From Paramuribaculum sp. (GTDB lineage: Bacteria; Bacteroidota; Bacteroidia; Bacteroidales; Muribaculaceae), in NCBI GenBank assembly GCA_022511125.1, contig JAFLSD010000013.1, positions 1 through 52,350 on the forward strand: a stretch of 52,350 nucleotides of DNA. The letters are read 5' to 3'. This document shows positions 1 to 8,950 of this stretch, one piece after another. Position numbers and translations under genes: made by a program. Position 1 is the stretch's first letter; the number at the start of each line of letters is the position of its first letter. A model generated the notes under the pieces. It did no database searches, had not been told where the DNA came from, and saw only the letters and a list, made by a program, of their open reading frames with translations.

Positions 1-54
1 TAATAAAATTGATAGACAGCATGTTATATGTTAATATTTTCTTGGGACAGTACT

Positions 55-163
55 GCTACATGTAGCGTCCCTACAAAAGGGCAGCAATAAATTTATTGTA
101 GGGGATGATCTGTAGGGTGTTAGGGGCGGTAATAACATGTGGCGTTCCTGCAAAGAGGGGCGA
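55..163. repeat. Intergenic palindromic repeat, module B, two copies
   Basis: A unit containing the palindrome CTACATGTAG followed by CGTCCCTACAAAA starts at 55. A diverged second unit (ACATGTGGCGTTCCTGCAAAG) starts at about 135. The same unit recurs at 28545, 45303 and 46588, always between genes. Positions 1-54 are AT-rich and show nothing recognisable. Confidence 0.7.
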
Positions 164-200
164 TAGTTTTTTATTATAATCTGCTAAAGGGATATTGAAT

Positions 201-881
201 TTATGAAAATAGGGCTTGAAAGGCGAGATGCGCACGGCCGAGAGGGTCGGCGAAGTGGTCGCCCGGAACCCATACGAAATCGGTAGCTATGCCAGATAAT
301 TTGAGCCTATCGACGATAGCCTCTGTGTTTTTACCTACCGAACGATATTCCTTCAGCCATGCACCGGGTTCTTTTTTTCCTAATAGAAAGAAAGCCTGCC
401 CCTCCTTGCCGGTAAGTGGTTGCTTCATAAACCAATCGATAAATCCGGGATACCAGAAAGAGCCTGAAAGGCATGCAATGGATTTGAACGTTTGTCCTAA
501 GAGCCACTGCCATAGAGTAAATAATCCTGACAGCGATACTCCTATTAGATTGCGTTCGGGTTCCACTGACATCCCCAATCGTTTTTCTACTTCAGGGATT
601 ATCTCGTTTTTAAGCCTTTGTAAAAATTCAGTTGCCTGACCTAAGAAGGGATTGCTATTTTTAGTTTCGCCAGGAGCGGGCCATGGTGTGAGATAGTTAT
701 CCCATTGATCGCCCGGCACATACAAAACAGCTATCGATACATCGAAAGAAACTGCTGTTTGCTGAATCCACGATGCCGGAAGCGGTTCAACTCCGGGATA
801 AATCATGTAGGCTATCTTTGCGGCATCGCCGTATTTTACGAGGTCGCACGCTATGTCGTCGATGTTAAATTTCTGTATCAT
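201..881 (-). CDS. Alpha/beta-hydrolase, putative esterase
   Basis: This 226-residue protein looks like a small cytoplasmic serine hydrolase. The segment NLIGVSLSGLFTLW resembles the nucleophile elbow of esterase-like alpha/beta hydrolases (compare GYSLAGLFALW in that group), which would make the central Ser the nucleophile. A His in the C-terminal VPGDHF could be the general base. No signal peptide or membrane segment is visible. It is the last gene of a three-gene minus-strand operon; its start overlaps the end of the GNAT gene by 17 bp, so translation is probably coupled. Together with an upstream amino-acid-activating enzyme and an acetyltransferase it may hydrolyse an aminoacyl or acyl ester, but that is inference. 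Substrate unknown. Confidence 0.6.
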   Translation of the reverse strand: MIQKFNIDDIACDLVKYGDAAKIAYMIYPGVEPLPASWIQQTAVSFDVSIAVLYVPGDQWDNYLTPWPAPGETKNSNPFLGQATEFLQRLKNEIIPEVEKRLGMSVEPERNLIGVSLSGLFTLWQWLLGQTFKSIACLSGSFWYPGFIDWFMKQPLTGKEGQAFFLLGKKEPGAWLKEYRSVGKNTEAIVDRLKLSGIATDFVWVPGDHFADPLGRAHLAFQALFS

Positions 882-1320
882 AATATTTCATCATATCGGG
901 CATGTCGCGAAATCCGAGTGAACGGTAAACGGGTCGTCCGTCGGATGTCGTTTCGAGATAAATTTTGTCGCAGGCGAGCGATTTTGCTTTCTCAATCAGC
1001 ATTTTTACAATAGCATGTCCTACTCCTTGGTCGCGGAAAGGCTTTCTGACATAGATATTCATAATATATGCACATTTCCCGTCGGGATTGTCGGGAGAGG
1101 GCAGCTCTTCACTCAGACAAATCGAACCGCATCCCGCTTCCTGTCCGTTCCGCACCGCAACGAACGCGAGGTGAGTACCGTCCTTGATGTGGCGTTCATA
1201 ATATTGCCTGTTGCTATCGAGCAGCTCTTTGGAAGGGTCTGCGGCAAAAACATCTGTGATCACTTCCTTGCGCCACAGCATCAGCGACGTGATGTCCTTT
1301 ATTTGCTTGAATTCAATCAT
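865..1320 (-). CDS. GNAT family N-acetyltransferase
   Basis: A 151-residue single-domain GNAT. The acetyl-CoA-binding motif A is visible as RDQGVGHAIVKMLI (the R/Q-x-x-G-x-G/A pattern) after the strand AYIMNIYVRKPF. The C-terminal PVYRSLGFRDM is the usual end of the fold. The family transfers an acetyl group from acetyl-CoA to an amine; the substrate here is unknown. The start overlaps the stop of the adenylation-enzyme gene by 4 bp (ATGA-type) and the end overlaps the hydrolase gene by 17 bp, so the three genes are almost certainly one transcript. The neighbours suggest that the acceptor could be an amino acid or an aminoacylated product, which is inference. Confidence 0.85.
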   Translation of the reverse strand: MIEFKQIKDITSLMLWRKEVITDVFAADPSKELLDSNRQYYERHIKDGTHLAFVAVRNGQEAGCGSICLSEELPSPDNPDGKCAYIMNIYVRKPFRDQGVGHAIVKMLIEKAKSLACDKIYLETTSDGRPVYRSLGFRDMPDMMKYYDTEI

Positions 1321-2762
1321 TTGTATTCAGCTTCTTTGAGAACTATGGGGAGAGCGTTCACATCAAGTTTGCCACGGTGGGTGATCGGAATATGCTTCAA
1401 CGACACAAAAAATTCAGGAATCATGAAATCCACAAGTTTGGATTTCATCCAGCTTTTTAGATCCGTGAGTGAAAATCCTGCTCGGGGAACGATATAAGCC
1501 ACTAAATAGTGCAATCCGCCCTGGTCGATGAAAGCGTGGACGACACCACGTTCTATGCCTCTGTATTCATTGAGCACATTTTCCACTTCTTCCGGCTCCA
1601 CCCTTCTGCCTAAAATCATTACCTGGTCATCGCGGCGATGAAGAAAAACTATGTTGCCGTCGGGTCGCTCGTAGCCAACGTCTCCGCTCCGGTAAAAGCG
1701 CGTTCCGTCGGGAAGTGTTATGAAATTTGCCTGTTCCGGAGGATTTCCTAAATAACCTCGACCTACTCCCTTACCAAAGATACATATCTCACCTTCTTCA
1801 CCATGAGCGACCGGCAGTAGATCATTACCGAGTATTTTAACCTCCACTCCTTTTACAGATTTGCCTATGGGGTAAGTGCCGTCGTCCAAAGCGGCTGCAT
1901 TATCAATTCTGAAATAATTGGAACAAACGGTCGTTTCGGAGGGTCCGTAAGTATTATATATCTTTATTCCTTTGTCTTTCAGATTGGTGATATAGCTTTC
2001 ACGCACTACGTCACCGCCGCTTATGATAAGTTTCACGGTAGGAGGAAGCAACGAAATGTCTTTGTTGATATCGGCTATAAGATAAGGGAAACCGTCGAGT
2101 ATTGTCACCCCATGGCGTTTGCAGAATTCCATCAATCCGGCGAGAGGGCCGTTGTGAATTTCCGGTGTCGGAACGGCAAGTGCTACTCCGTTAAGCAACG
2201 ATGCGAAAACCTCCTCTACGAATATATCGAAAGAACAAACCGAATACTGCAGCATCACATCTCCGATTCCCACTTTCATTTCGGCTTCGAAAGCTTCAGC
2301 ATAATTCACGACCGAATGATTTTCGACCACAACACCTTTCGGTTTACCTGTAGTGCCTGAGGTGTAAAGTACGTAAGCAATTCCGTCAGGCTCGGAACGA
2401 TCCTCAAATACAGGTGCGTCCTCGGGCAAATCGCGACAAAAGTCATCGTCGATAATCAGAGAAACACAAGCGGTTTTCATCATATAATCCCTGCGTTTTG
2501 CGGGCAGGAAAGGCTCGGCCGGAACATAACCGGCTCCGCTTTTAAGGACAGCAAGCATTGCAGCAATCTGCATAATGCCATGCTGCATCACTATCCCAAT
2601 CAACTTATGTTTTTTGCCGTCGAATTTGTCGATGATAGAGTCGATAAGGCGTTCTAGTTCGGCAAAAGTCACCGATCTATCATCCTGAATGACAGCAATT
2701 GCGTCGGGATGAAGAGTAGCCACATTATGAAATCGGGCGTATATAGTCTTTTTGTCGCACAT
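1317..2762 (-). CDS. Stand-alone amino-acid adenylation enzyme (NRPS A-domain/DltA-like)
   Basis: A 481-residue ANL-superfamily enzyme that should activate an amino acid with ATP. Core motifs are in order: A3 YTSGTTGKPKG (133-143), A4 SFDIFVEE (177-184), A5 YNTYGPSETT (269-278), A7 YRSGDVG (357-363), A8 GRRVEPEEVE (385-394), and A10 HRGKLD with catalytic Lys465. Asp179 is the residue that binds the substrate alpha-amino group in amino-acid-specific members, arguing against a fatty-acid or aryl substrate. Hand alignment to GrsA gives a ten-residue pocket code D-I-E-D-I-S-T-V-C-K, which shares most positions with lysine-type pockets. There is no condensation, carrier or thioesterase domain, and no carrier gene within the window. 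It is the first gene of the minus-strand trio and is divergent from the metal-efflux operon. Confidence 0.8.
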   Translation of the reverse strand: MCDKKTIYARFHNVATLHPDAIAVIQDDRSVTFAELERLIDSIIDKFDGKKHKLIGIVMQHGIMQIAAMLAVLKSGAGYVPAEPFLPAKRRDYMMKTACVSLIIDDDFCRDLPEDAPVFEDRSEPDGIAYVLYTSGTTGKPKGVVVENHSVVNYAEAFEAEMKVGIGDVMLQYSVCSFDIFVEEVFASLLNGVALAVPTPEIHNGPLAGLMEFCKRHGVTILDGFPYLIADINKDISLLPPTVKLIISGGDVVRESYITNLKDKGIKIYNTYGPSETTVCSNYFRIDNAAALDDGTYPIGKSVKGVEVKILGNDLLPVAHGEEGEICIFGKGVGRGYLGNPPEQANFITLPDGTRFYRSGDVGYERPDGNIVFLHRRDDQVMILGRRVEPEEVENVLNEYRGIERGVVHAFIDQGGLHYLVAYIVPRAGFSLTDLKSWMKSKLVDFMIPEFFVSLKHIPITHRGKLDVNALPIVLKEAEYK

Positions 2763-2872
2763 AAGTATTTCCGTTTATTATAAAAGGCTTATAAGGCAGA
2801 TAAAGTTCAAAAAATCAACATTTTTTCTTTCATGTTTATACAGTCCTTTTAGAGCAGAAACGATAAATTCCT

Positions 2873-2903
2873 TTTGAAAAACGTTATGAAATGGCTAACT
2901 TTG
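2873..2903 (+). promoter_or_regulatory. Bacteroidota-type promoter of metal-efflux operon
   Basis: TTTG at 2873-2876, a 19-bp spacer and TAACTTTG at 2896-2903 match the primary sigma-factor consensus of Bacteroides (TTTG-N19-21-TAnnTTTG) exactly. The expected transcription start (about 2908) lies inside the 5' end of the longest reading frame of the next gene, so it bears on the start-codon choice. Confidence 0.6.
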
Positions 2904-3296
2904 CAACCGATGCAGAGACTGCGGCGTATAATAGGGTTGTTGATGATGTTGATGGGAGTGATTTCCGTCAATGCGATTCCGTTTGTACCACATCACCATC
3001 ATGACGGCAAAATATGCGTAGAACAACAGGAATCGGATATCGTCACTCATGATTCGGAAGAAGGATGTAACGATCATTCGGAAGAAGGCGCATTTGATGT
3101 TCCCAACGACTATAACACCAGAATAACCGGAAACGACATCTTCTGCTTCATTTTGCTTTCGTCGCTATCCGAGGACGGCATTGACTCTTTCAATCTTATA
3201 TCGGGATACTGCCGACCCGAACCGGACTGTATATTCCGACAAGAAAAATACACTGCAGACAGTCAAGAACTGAGGGGTTCGCCATTTTTTTCGTGA
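2886..3296 (+). CDS. Small His-rich exported protein, first gene of metal-efflux operon
   Basis: About 137 residues of unknown function. After an N-terminal basic and hydrophobic stretch (RLRRIIGLLMMLMGVISV) there is PFVPHHHHDGKIC, then an acidic, His-containing region (DSEEGCNDHSEEG), and a weaker hydrophobic patch (FCFILLSSL). Small His-cluster proteins of this kind often precede CzcA-type pumps in Bacteroidota; I suspect periplasmic metal binding or sensing, but this is inference from position and composition. The start is uncertain: TTG at 2874, ATG at 2886, ATG at 2910 and ATG at 2943 are all in frame. A perfect promoter at 2873-2903 would exclude the first two, leaving a near-leaderless ATG 2910 or ATG 2943; I keep the conservative 2886. 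The pump gene follows after 67 bp. Confidence 0.65.
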   Translation: MKWLTLQPMQRLRRIIGLLMMLMGVISVNAIPFVPHHHHDGKICVEQQESDIVTHDSEEGCNDHSEEGAFDVPNDYNTRITGNDIFCFILLSSLSEDGIDSFNLISGYCRPEPDCIFRQEKYTADSQELRGSPFFS

Positions 3297-3363
3297 TTTT
3301 TGGTAGACATGATAGAGCGGTTGTTCCGCTTTAATGACATGAGTAATTACACAAACCGAAAAA

Positions 3364-6300
3364 ATGTTTGAAAGATTAATTAGCTTCAGTATTAAGCATA
3401 AAATTATAATCGGGGCTCTGACAATAGCCTTGATAGTCTGGGGAGGATATTCGCTATATAATCTGCCTTTCGACTCTACGCCCGATATCACCAATAATCA
3501 GGTTCAGGTCATCGCTCAGGCACCCTCCCTGGGAGCACAGGAGGTGGAACAGACCATTACCACTCCTATCGAAATGGCGTTGGCCAATATTCCCGACGTG
3601 ATAGAGCGCCGAAGCATAAGTCGCAGCGGACTTTCAGTCATTACATTGGTTTTCAAGGATGGCGCCGATATCTATTGGGCGCGCGAACAAGTCAATCAGG
3701 CGCTTAAAGAGGCTGAAGAAGCCATCCCTGAAGATAAGGCGACGGTCAGCCTCGCACCAATAGCCAACGGCTTGGGCGAGATTTTCCACTACACAGTACG
3801 TCCAGCGGAAGGATACGAAAACCGCTATACACTGTCGGATATGCGAACCATCCAGGACTGGATTGTCAGGAAACAGTTGGCAGGCACTGAAGGAGTGGCT
3901 GAAGTGAGCGGCTGGGGAGGTTTTGTAAAACAATATGAAATAGCCGTCGATCCCGTAAGACTCGAGGCCTCCGGCGTTACTATAAGCGATATTTATGATG
4001 CCGTTGCCGCAAACAACGACAATTCCGGAGGCAGCTATATCGAGAAGAACAGCACGCAATATTTCATCCGAGGTCTAGGGCGTGCTGAAAGTATGGAAGA
4101 TCTTAAGGCTATACCCATAAGATCACAAGGCGGTGCTATATTGACTTTAGGTGACCTGGCAGAAGTCAGGGAAGGGCATGCTACACGCTACGGGGCGGTT
4201 ACGCGAAACGGCGAAGGTGAAGTCGTAGCCGGTATAACAATCATGCTCAAAGGTGAAAATTTCCAGCAGGTCATAGCGAGAGTAAAAGAGCGGATAGCCC
4301 AGATTCAAAAATCGCTCCCTGAAGGCGTTGTGATCGAACCCTTTATCGACCGCACGCAATTAGTAAACCGTGTTACCGGAACTATAGCCAGAAATCTTAT
4401 CGAAGGCGGACTGATAGTCATTTTCATCCTTGTCCTGTTTCTCGGCAACATGAGAGCCGGTTTAGTCGTAGCTTCCGTGATTCCGTTGTCGATGCTTTTC
4501 GCTTTCGGTATGATGAGAGCTTTCGGCGTTAGCGGCAATCTGATGAGTCTCGGTGCCATCGATTTCGGTCTTATAGTCGACGGAGCTGTAATTATAGTCG
4601 AGGCCGTATGCCACCACATTTTTGTCAGCAAGGCTAAATATGGAGGGAAACAACTCACACAGCCCCAGATGGACGAAGAAGTGTTTTATTCAGCCTCGCG
4701 CATTAGAAACAGTGCAGCTTTCGGAGAGATAATCATCATGATTGTCTATCTGCCTCTCCTCACTCTCGGTGGAATAGAGGGTAAACTTTTCCGACCGATG
4801 GCTCTTACTATATTTTTCGCGATTCTTGGAGCTTTTATTTTGTCGCTCACTTACGTGCCGATGGCCTCTTCGCTATTCCTGAGCAAGAAAAGCGTGCATA
4901 AGCAAAACTTGTCCGACCGCATGATGGCATTCCTCCACCGAGCATACCGTCCGGTATTATCATTTTGTTTAAATCATGGGAAACCGTTGATTGTCTCTAT
5001 GATTTTGCTTTTCGCCGGAAGTTTGTGGTTATTCAGTCGTCTTGGCGGCGAATTCATCCCCAATCTTGAAGAAGGTGACTTTGCGGCTGAAGTAAGCATG
5101 GCTCAAGGCACATCTTTATCCCAGATGGTGGAGACAATGACATTGGCTGAAAAGATTCTTAAAGAACAATTTCCCGAAGTGAAACAGGTCGTCACCCGTA
5201 TAGGCAGCGCAGAGATTCCGACTGACCCGATGCCTGTGGAACGAGCCGACATGCTAATCGCATTGAAACCGAAAAAGGAATGGACAACAGCCAAGACAAA
5301 AGATGAGCTGATGGAGCTAATGGAGGACGCACTCAGTGCCATTCCGGGTATGGAGGCCGAAATGACACAGCCCATCCAGATGAGAAACAATGAATTGATC
5401 ACCGGCATTAAACAGGATGTGGCGGTTAAGATCTATGGAGAGAATCTTGACGTTCTCTCGTCGATAGCATCCGAAGTCGCATCTCTGATAAAAAATGTTG
5501 AAGGAGTGACGGATCCTACGGTTGAAAAAGTTCAGGGCTTGCCCCAGATACAGATAGACTACGACCGTGCGAAAATGGCATCATACGGTATAACTGTGGA
5601 TGATGCGAACCGTGTGATGGCGATGGCTTTTGCCGGAGAGAAAGCGGGAAGCATTTACGAAGGGGAAAAATCATTCGACGTGACGGTGAGAATGGATGGA
5701 GATATCCGCAACGATATCGAGGCTGTGAGAGAGCTCCTTGTCCCTATGCCGGACGGCGGTGCATCGATTCCTCTGGGACAAATAGCATCGGTGGAATATC
5801 GCGACGCTCCTTCGCAAATAACCCACGACGAAGGCGAAAGGCGCATATATGTAGGTTTCAATGTCCGCGGACGGGACGTTCAGAGCGTGATGGACGAAGT
5901 AGAAACGATTCTATCGGATAAACTACACATGCCCTCGGGATATTACTATACTTATGGCGGTCAGTTCCAAAATCTCAAGGAAGCTACTTCGCGTCTTTCG
6001 ATAGCAGTTCCTTTAGCGTTGGTGCTGATTATATGCCTGCTTTACGCTACTCTTAAAAACTTCAGGGAGACATTGTTTGTGTTTTCCGCTGTACCTCTGT
6101 CGTTAATCGGCGGAATACTTGCGCTGTGGCTTAGAGGGATGCCGTTCAGCATATCAGCAGGCGTGGGATTTATAGCGCTATTCGGAGTCGCGGTCCTCAA
6201 CGGTATAGTACTCGTAGGACAGTTCAATGCTTATGAAAAGGAGGGGATCAGAAATGTGCGCGAACGTGTGGTCCGCGGATGCGAATTGCGTCTGCGACCC

Positions 6301-6486
6301 GTGATTATGACAGCTCTTGTGGCTTCATTAGGATTTCTCCCTATGGCATTGTCGCACGGCGACGGTGCTGAAGTGCAGAGGCCGCTGGCAACCGTAGTGA
6401 TCGGAGGTCTACTTACAGCTACTATCCTCACTCTGATTGTCCTGCCGGCTATATACGAATTATTCACTAAGAAAGAAAAATCATGA
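3364..6486 (+). CDS. czcA: CzcA-type heavy-metal efflux RND transporter
   Basis: At 1040 residues this is a full-length inner-membrane RND pump of the heavy-metal (HME) family. It has an N-terminal transmembrane helix, two large periplasmic loops and two clusters of membrane helices. The helix-4 signature DFGLIVDGAVIIVE carries D400, D406 and E413, equivalent to the proton-relay residues of CzcA; this pattern is typical of pumps for divalent ions (Co, Zn, Cd, Ni) and differs from the CusA pattern for Cu/Ag. The motif TPDITNNQVQV near residue 40 is also typical of the family. The stop overlaps the start of the outer-membrane channel gene by 4 bp. Pump, channel and adaptor together should form a tripartite complex spanning both membranes. 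The exact metal cannot be read from sequence. Confidence 0.93.
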   Translation: MFERLISFSIKHKIIIGALTIALIVWGGYSLYNLPFDSTPDITNNQVQVIAQAPSLGAQEVEQTITTPIEMALANIPDVIERRSISRSGLSVITLVFKDGADIYWAREQVNQALKEAEEAIPEDKATVSLAPIANGLGEIFHYTVRPAEGYENRYTLSDMRTIQDWIVRKQLAGTEGVAEVSGWGGFVKQYEIAVDPVRLEASGVTISDIYDAVAANNDNSGGSYIEKNSTQYFIRGLGRAESMEDLKAIPIRSQGGAILTLGDLAEVREGHATRYGAVTRNGEGEVVAGITIMLKGENFQQVIARVKERIAQIQKSLPEGVVIEPFIDRTQLVNRVTGTIARNLIEGGLIVIFILVLFLGNMRAGLVVASVIPLSMLFAFGMMRAFGVSGNLMSLGAIDFGLIVDGAVIIVEAVCHHIFVSKAKYGGKQLTQPQMDEEVFYSASRIRNSAAFGEIIIMIVYLPLLTLGGIEGKLFRPMALTIFFAILGAFILSLTYVPMASSLFLSKKSVHKQNLSDRMMAFLHRAYRPVLSFCLNHGKPLIVSMILLFAGSLWLFSRLGGEFIPNLEEGDFAAEVSMAQGTSLSQMVETMTLAEKILKEQFPEVKQVVTRIGSAEIPTDPMPVERADMLIALKPKKEWTTAKTKDELMELMEDALSAIPGMEAEMTQPIQMRNNELITGIKQDVAVKIYGENLDVLSSIASEVASLIKNVEGVTDPTVEKVQGLPQIQIDYDRAKMASYGITVDDANRVMAMAFAGEKAGSIYEGEKSFDVTVRMDGDIRNDIEAVRELLVPMPDGGASIPLGQIASVEYRDAPSQITHDEGERRIYVGFNVRGRDVQSVMDEVETILSDKLHMPSGYYYTYGGQFQNLKEATSRLSIAVPLALVLIICLLYATLKNFRETLFVFSAVPLSLIGGILALWLRGMPFSISAGVGFIALFGVAVLNGIVLVGQFNAYEKEGIRNVRERVVRGCELRLRPVIMTALVASLGFLPMALSHGDGAEVQRPLATVVIGGLLTATILTLIVLPAIYELFTKKEKS

Positions 6487-7718
6487 AAAAGAGCCTTTCA
6501 TATCTGATATTGTCATTATTCATATTTTCTGCGGTGGCTCAAGAGAGACATCTCGCTTTGGACGAATGTCTGGCTTTAGCTTATGAAAACAATCCGTCCT
6601 ATAAAGCGGGGAAACTCTCCGTCGATAAGGCGGCTACGCTTAAAGGCAGTTCTTTCGACGCTCCCAATACCGGCATAGAGTTAAGTCAGGATGCGACAGG
6701 TGGTGGGAGTATGGAAAATGGACTTAAATTCAGTCAGGAATTCGAATTCCCTACAGTCTACATTGCCAAACGCAAAGTGCTGAAAGCCGATTATTCATTA
6801 GCTCAGGGAGAATTGTTGGAAAAAAAGAATCAGTTGACAGCCGATATATCGTCAGCCTACTATTCTTTGGTCTACGCTATACAAAAAGTCAGGATTCTGA
6901 AAGAATTGGACGATGCCTACTCAAATTTCCGGAGAATAGCGCAGGCCAGATACGAGTCGGGCGATGCGAGCAAGCTTGAAGCTGTAAATGCAGGCAGATT
7001 GAGTGACAGGTGTCGGAGAAATCTTCAGGAGGCTCAAGGAGAAGTTGAAAAAAACAGCCTGCTCCTTGCCAATCTGATAGGATTGAATGAAAAAGTAGTC
7101 CCGGCCGAGGAAACGCTCACAGTGCTGACACTTCCGGATATGCCCGAAACATTGGACGTGAATTCTACCTTGCACGGCCACCTTCTCGAGCTGATGCTAA
7201 ACAGGAGCGAGCAAAATCTCGGTCTTGCCAAGCAGGAATTCATGCCAGGACTTTTTGTTGCCGCAACTACCCAGCTTCTAATCAAAGGATTTAATCCCTA
7301 TCACGTTGACAGGCCGAGATTTGAAAAAGGCAATTTTATGGGATTTCAAGTGGGAATCACCGTTCCGCTATTCTTCGGGGCGAAACGAGCGCGTTTGCTG
7401 GCCGCACGTCAGGAAGTCGAGATAACACGTCTGAACAACGAGGCCGAATCTATGGCACTTCAGCGCGAATATGACGACGCAAAAGCACAATTTGCATTAT
7501 CTCGCGGTTCGCTCGATTATTACGAAAGTGAAGGCATTGAACAGGCTAATGAAATAGCCCGTCTTGCAAAAGTCTCATACGAACTGGGCGAAATAGACTA
7601 TCTGGAATACATTCAAAATATGGAGACTGCTTCCGAAGTGATTTTGGAATATATCGAATGTATCGATAAATATAATCAGACTATCATCAGGATTAATACT
7701 TTAAAAGGAACATTATGA
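6483..7718 (+). CDS. TolC/CzcC-like outer-membrane efflux channel
   Basis: A 411-residue outer-membrane factor. It begins with a signal peptide (MKKSLSYLILSLFIFSAVAQ) followed by ALDECLALAYENNPSYKAGK, the usual start of the TolC fold, and contains two rounds of long coiled helices separated by strands (for example GFQVGITVPLFFGAKRARL near residue 290). It is the exit duct of the RND complex. Its start overlaps the pump gene by 4 bp and its stop overlaps the adaptor gene by 4 bp, so the three subunits are translationally coupled and probably made in fixed proportion. A second, unrelated TolC homologue of this window (28853-30157) belongs to the ABC exporter. Confidence 0.9.
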   Translation: MKKSLSYLILSLFIFSAVAQERHLALDECLALAYENNPSYKAGKLSVDKAATLKGSSFDAPNTGIELSQDATGGGSMENGLKFSQEFEFPTVYIAKRKVLKADYSLAQGELLEKKNQLTADISSAYYSLVYAIQKVRILKELDDAYSNFRRIAQARYESGDASKLEAVNAGRLSDRCRRNLQEAQGEVEKNSLLLANLIGLNEKVVPAEETLTVLTLPDMPETLDVNSTLHGHLLELMLNRSEQNLGLAKQEFMPGLFVAATTQLLIKGFNPYHVDRPRFEKGNFMGFQVGITVPLFFGAKRARLLAARQEVEITRLNNEAESMALQREYDDAKAQFALSRGSLDYYESEGIEQANEIARLAKVSYELGEIDYLEYIQNMETASEVILEYIECIDKYNQTIIRINTLKGTL

Positions 7719-8914
7719 AAAGATTATATATTTACTTCTACAGCATCGCTTGCGTGGCTTTACTCCTGGGAGGAATGACGGCCTGCAATGGAAGATCCTC
7801 ATCATCTGAACACGACCATGAACATTCAGGTCATAATCACGAAGCAGAACATGGCGAAATAGAGTTGTCGGAAAAGCAGATGAAGACCGTAGGAATCGAA
7901 CTCGGCAGCTTTGATCGACGTGAAATAGGTTCGGGAATGCGAGCGAACGGCTTTTTGGCCGTAAACCCGCAGGACGTAGCCGAAATATCGCCTCTGCTTT
8001 CAGGAGTGGTTAAGCAGATAAATGTAAAAGAGGGCGATTTCGTCAATAAAGGGACGACAGTAGCCGTGATTGAAAATCTTGATATCGTTACTTATAATCA
8101 GGATTATCAGATTGCAGTTGACGAGCTTGAGTTGGCTCAGTCGGAATTGGAAAGACAGAACAAACTCGCAGAGCAGGGTGCCGGAATTAAGCGCAATCTT
8201 GAAAAAGCGCGTACAGATATGAAAATCGCCACTGCACGCGTTTCCGCACTGGAGCGACAACTCCGACAAGCAGGTATTACACCCGGATCTGCCATTGCTT
8301 CCACCGGTACGGCAGCGGTAAAAGCTCCCATAGGCGGTATTGTGAGTGTTATTTTTGCCAAAACGGGAGGGTTTGCCGATATGTCAACTCCGATAATGAC
8401 GGTGACAGACAATAGAAAAATCTTTGCCTTACTTAAAGTTTATGAAAAGGATATCGACAAGATAGAAAAAGGTCAGAAAGTCGATCTGAACCTGACGAAT
8501 GGCGCGATGCGTTTGGAGGGAGTCGTTGCCGAGATAAACAGGACCATAGATCCGGAAACAAAAGGCATTGATGTCAGAGTAGCCCTCACGGGAGCTAACC
8601 TAACGACATTGATTCCCGGTATGGCCGTTACGGGATATATCCGCTCGGGAGGCACCGAAACCGATGCTTTGCCCGAGGATGCCGTAGTCTCTTCAGGCGG
8701 CAAAAGCTATATTTATGTGCTTGAAGGCACGGAAGAGGAGGACGGGGAACTAATGTATCACTTCGAACCGGTAGAAGTCATCACAGGAAACAGAGAACAG
8801 GGATTTATAGAAGTATCTCCTTTGACTGAACTCACGCCGGATGCTAAAATAGTCATAGCCAAGGCCTTCTATCTCGCTTCAATGGCTGCCGACCATGGCG
8901 AGCATAACCATTGA
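7715..8914 (+). CDS. CzcB-like periplasmic adaptor lipoprotein (RND membrane-fusion protein)
   Basis: A 399-residue adaptor with a lipoprotein signal: a hydrophobic stretch, then GGMTAC with Cys24 as the lipidated residue. Immediately after it comes a metal-binding-looking run HDHEHSGHNHEAEHGE, and the protein ends in DHGEHNH. The middle has the split biotinyl-lipoyl domain (AEISPLLSGVVKQINVKEGDFV and later KAPIGGIVSVIF), an alpha-helical hairpin (ELELAQSELERQNKL) and a beta-barrel (KIEKGQKVDLNL). It should bridge the pump and the outer-membrane channel in the periplasm. His-rich tails at both ends suggest metal capture and hand-over to the pump, consistent with metal specificity. It is the last gene of the coupled set; a kinase gene follows after 36 bp. 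Confidence 0.9.
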   Translation: MKRLYIYFYSIACVALLLGGMTACNGRSSSSEHDHEHSGHNHEAEHGEIELSEKQMKTVGIELGSFDRREIGSGMRANGFLAVNPQDVAEISPLLSGVVKQINVKEGDFVNKGTTVAVIENLDIVTYNQDYQIAVDELELAQSELERQNKLAEQGAGIKRNLEKARTDMKIATARVSALERQLRQAGITPGSAIASTGTAAVKAPIGGIVSVIFAKTGGFADMSTPIMTVTDNRKIFALLKVYEKDIDKIEKGQKVDLNLTNGAMRLEGVVAEINRTIDPETKGIDVRVALTGANLTTLIPGMAVTGYIRSGGTETDALPEDAVVSSGGKSYIYVLEGTEEEDGELMYHFEPVEVITGNREQGFIEVSPLTELTPDAKIVIAKAFYLASMAADHGEHNH

Positions 8915-8950
8915 TTTCATCTACATAGAGCATGAAAATAATTTGAAAGC

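Noticed and set aside
3165-3494. Minus-strand 109-codon frame under the start of the RND pump gene
   Set aside because: Shadow of the efflux operon; no start context and poor composition.
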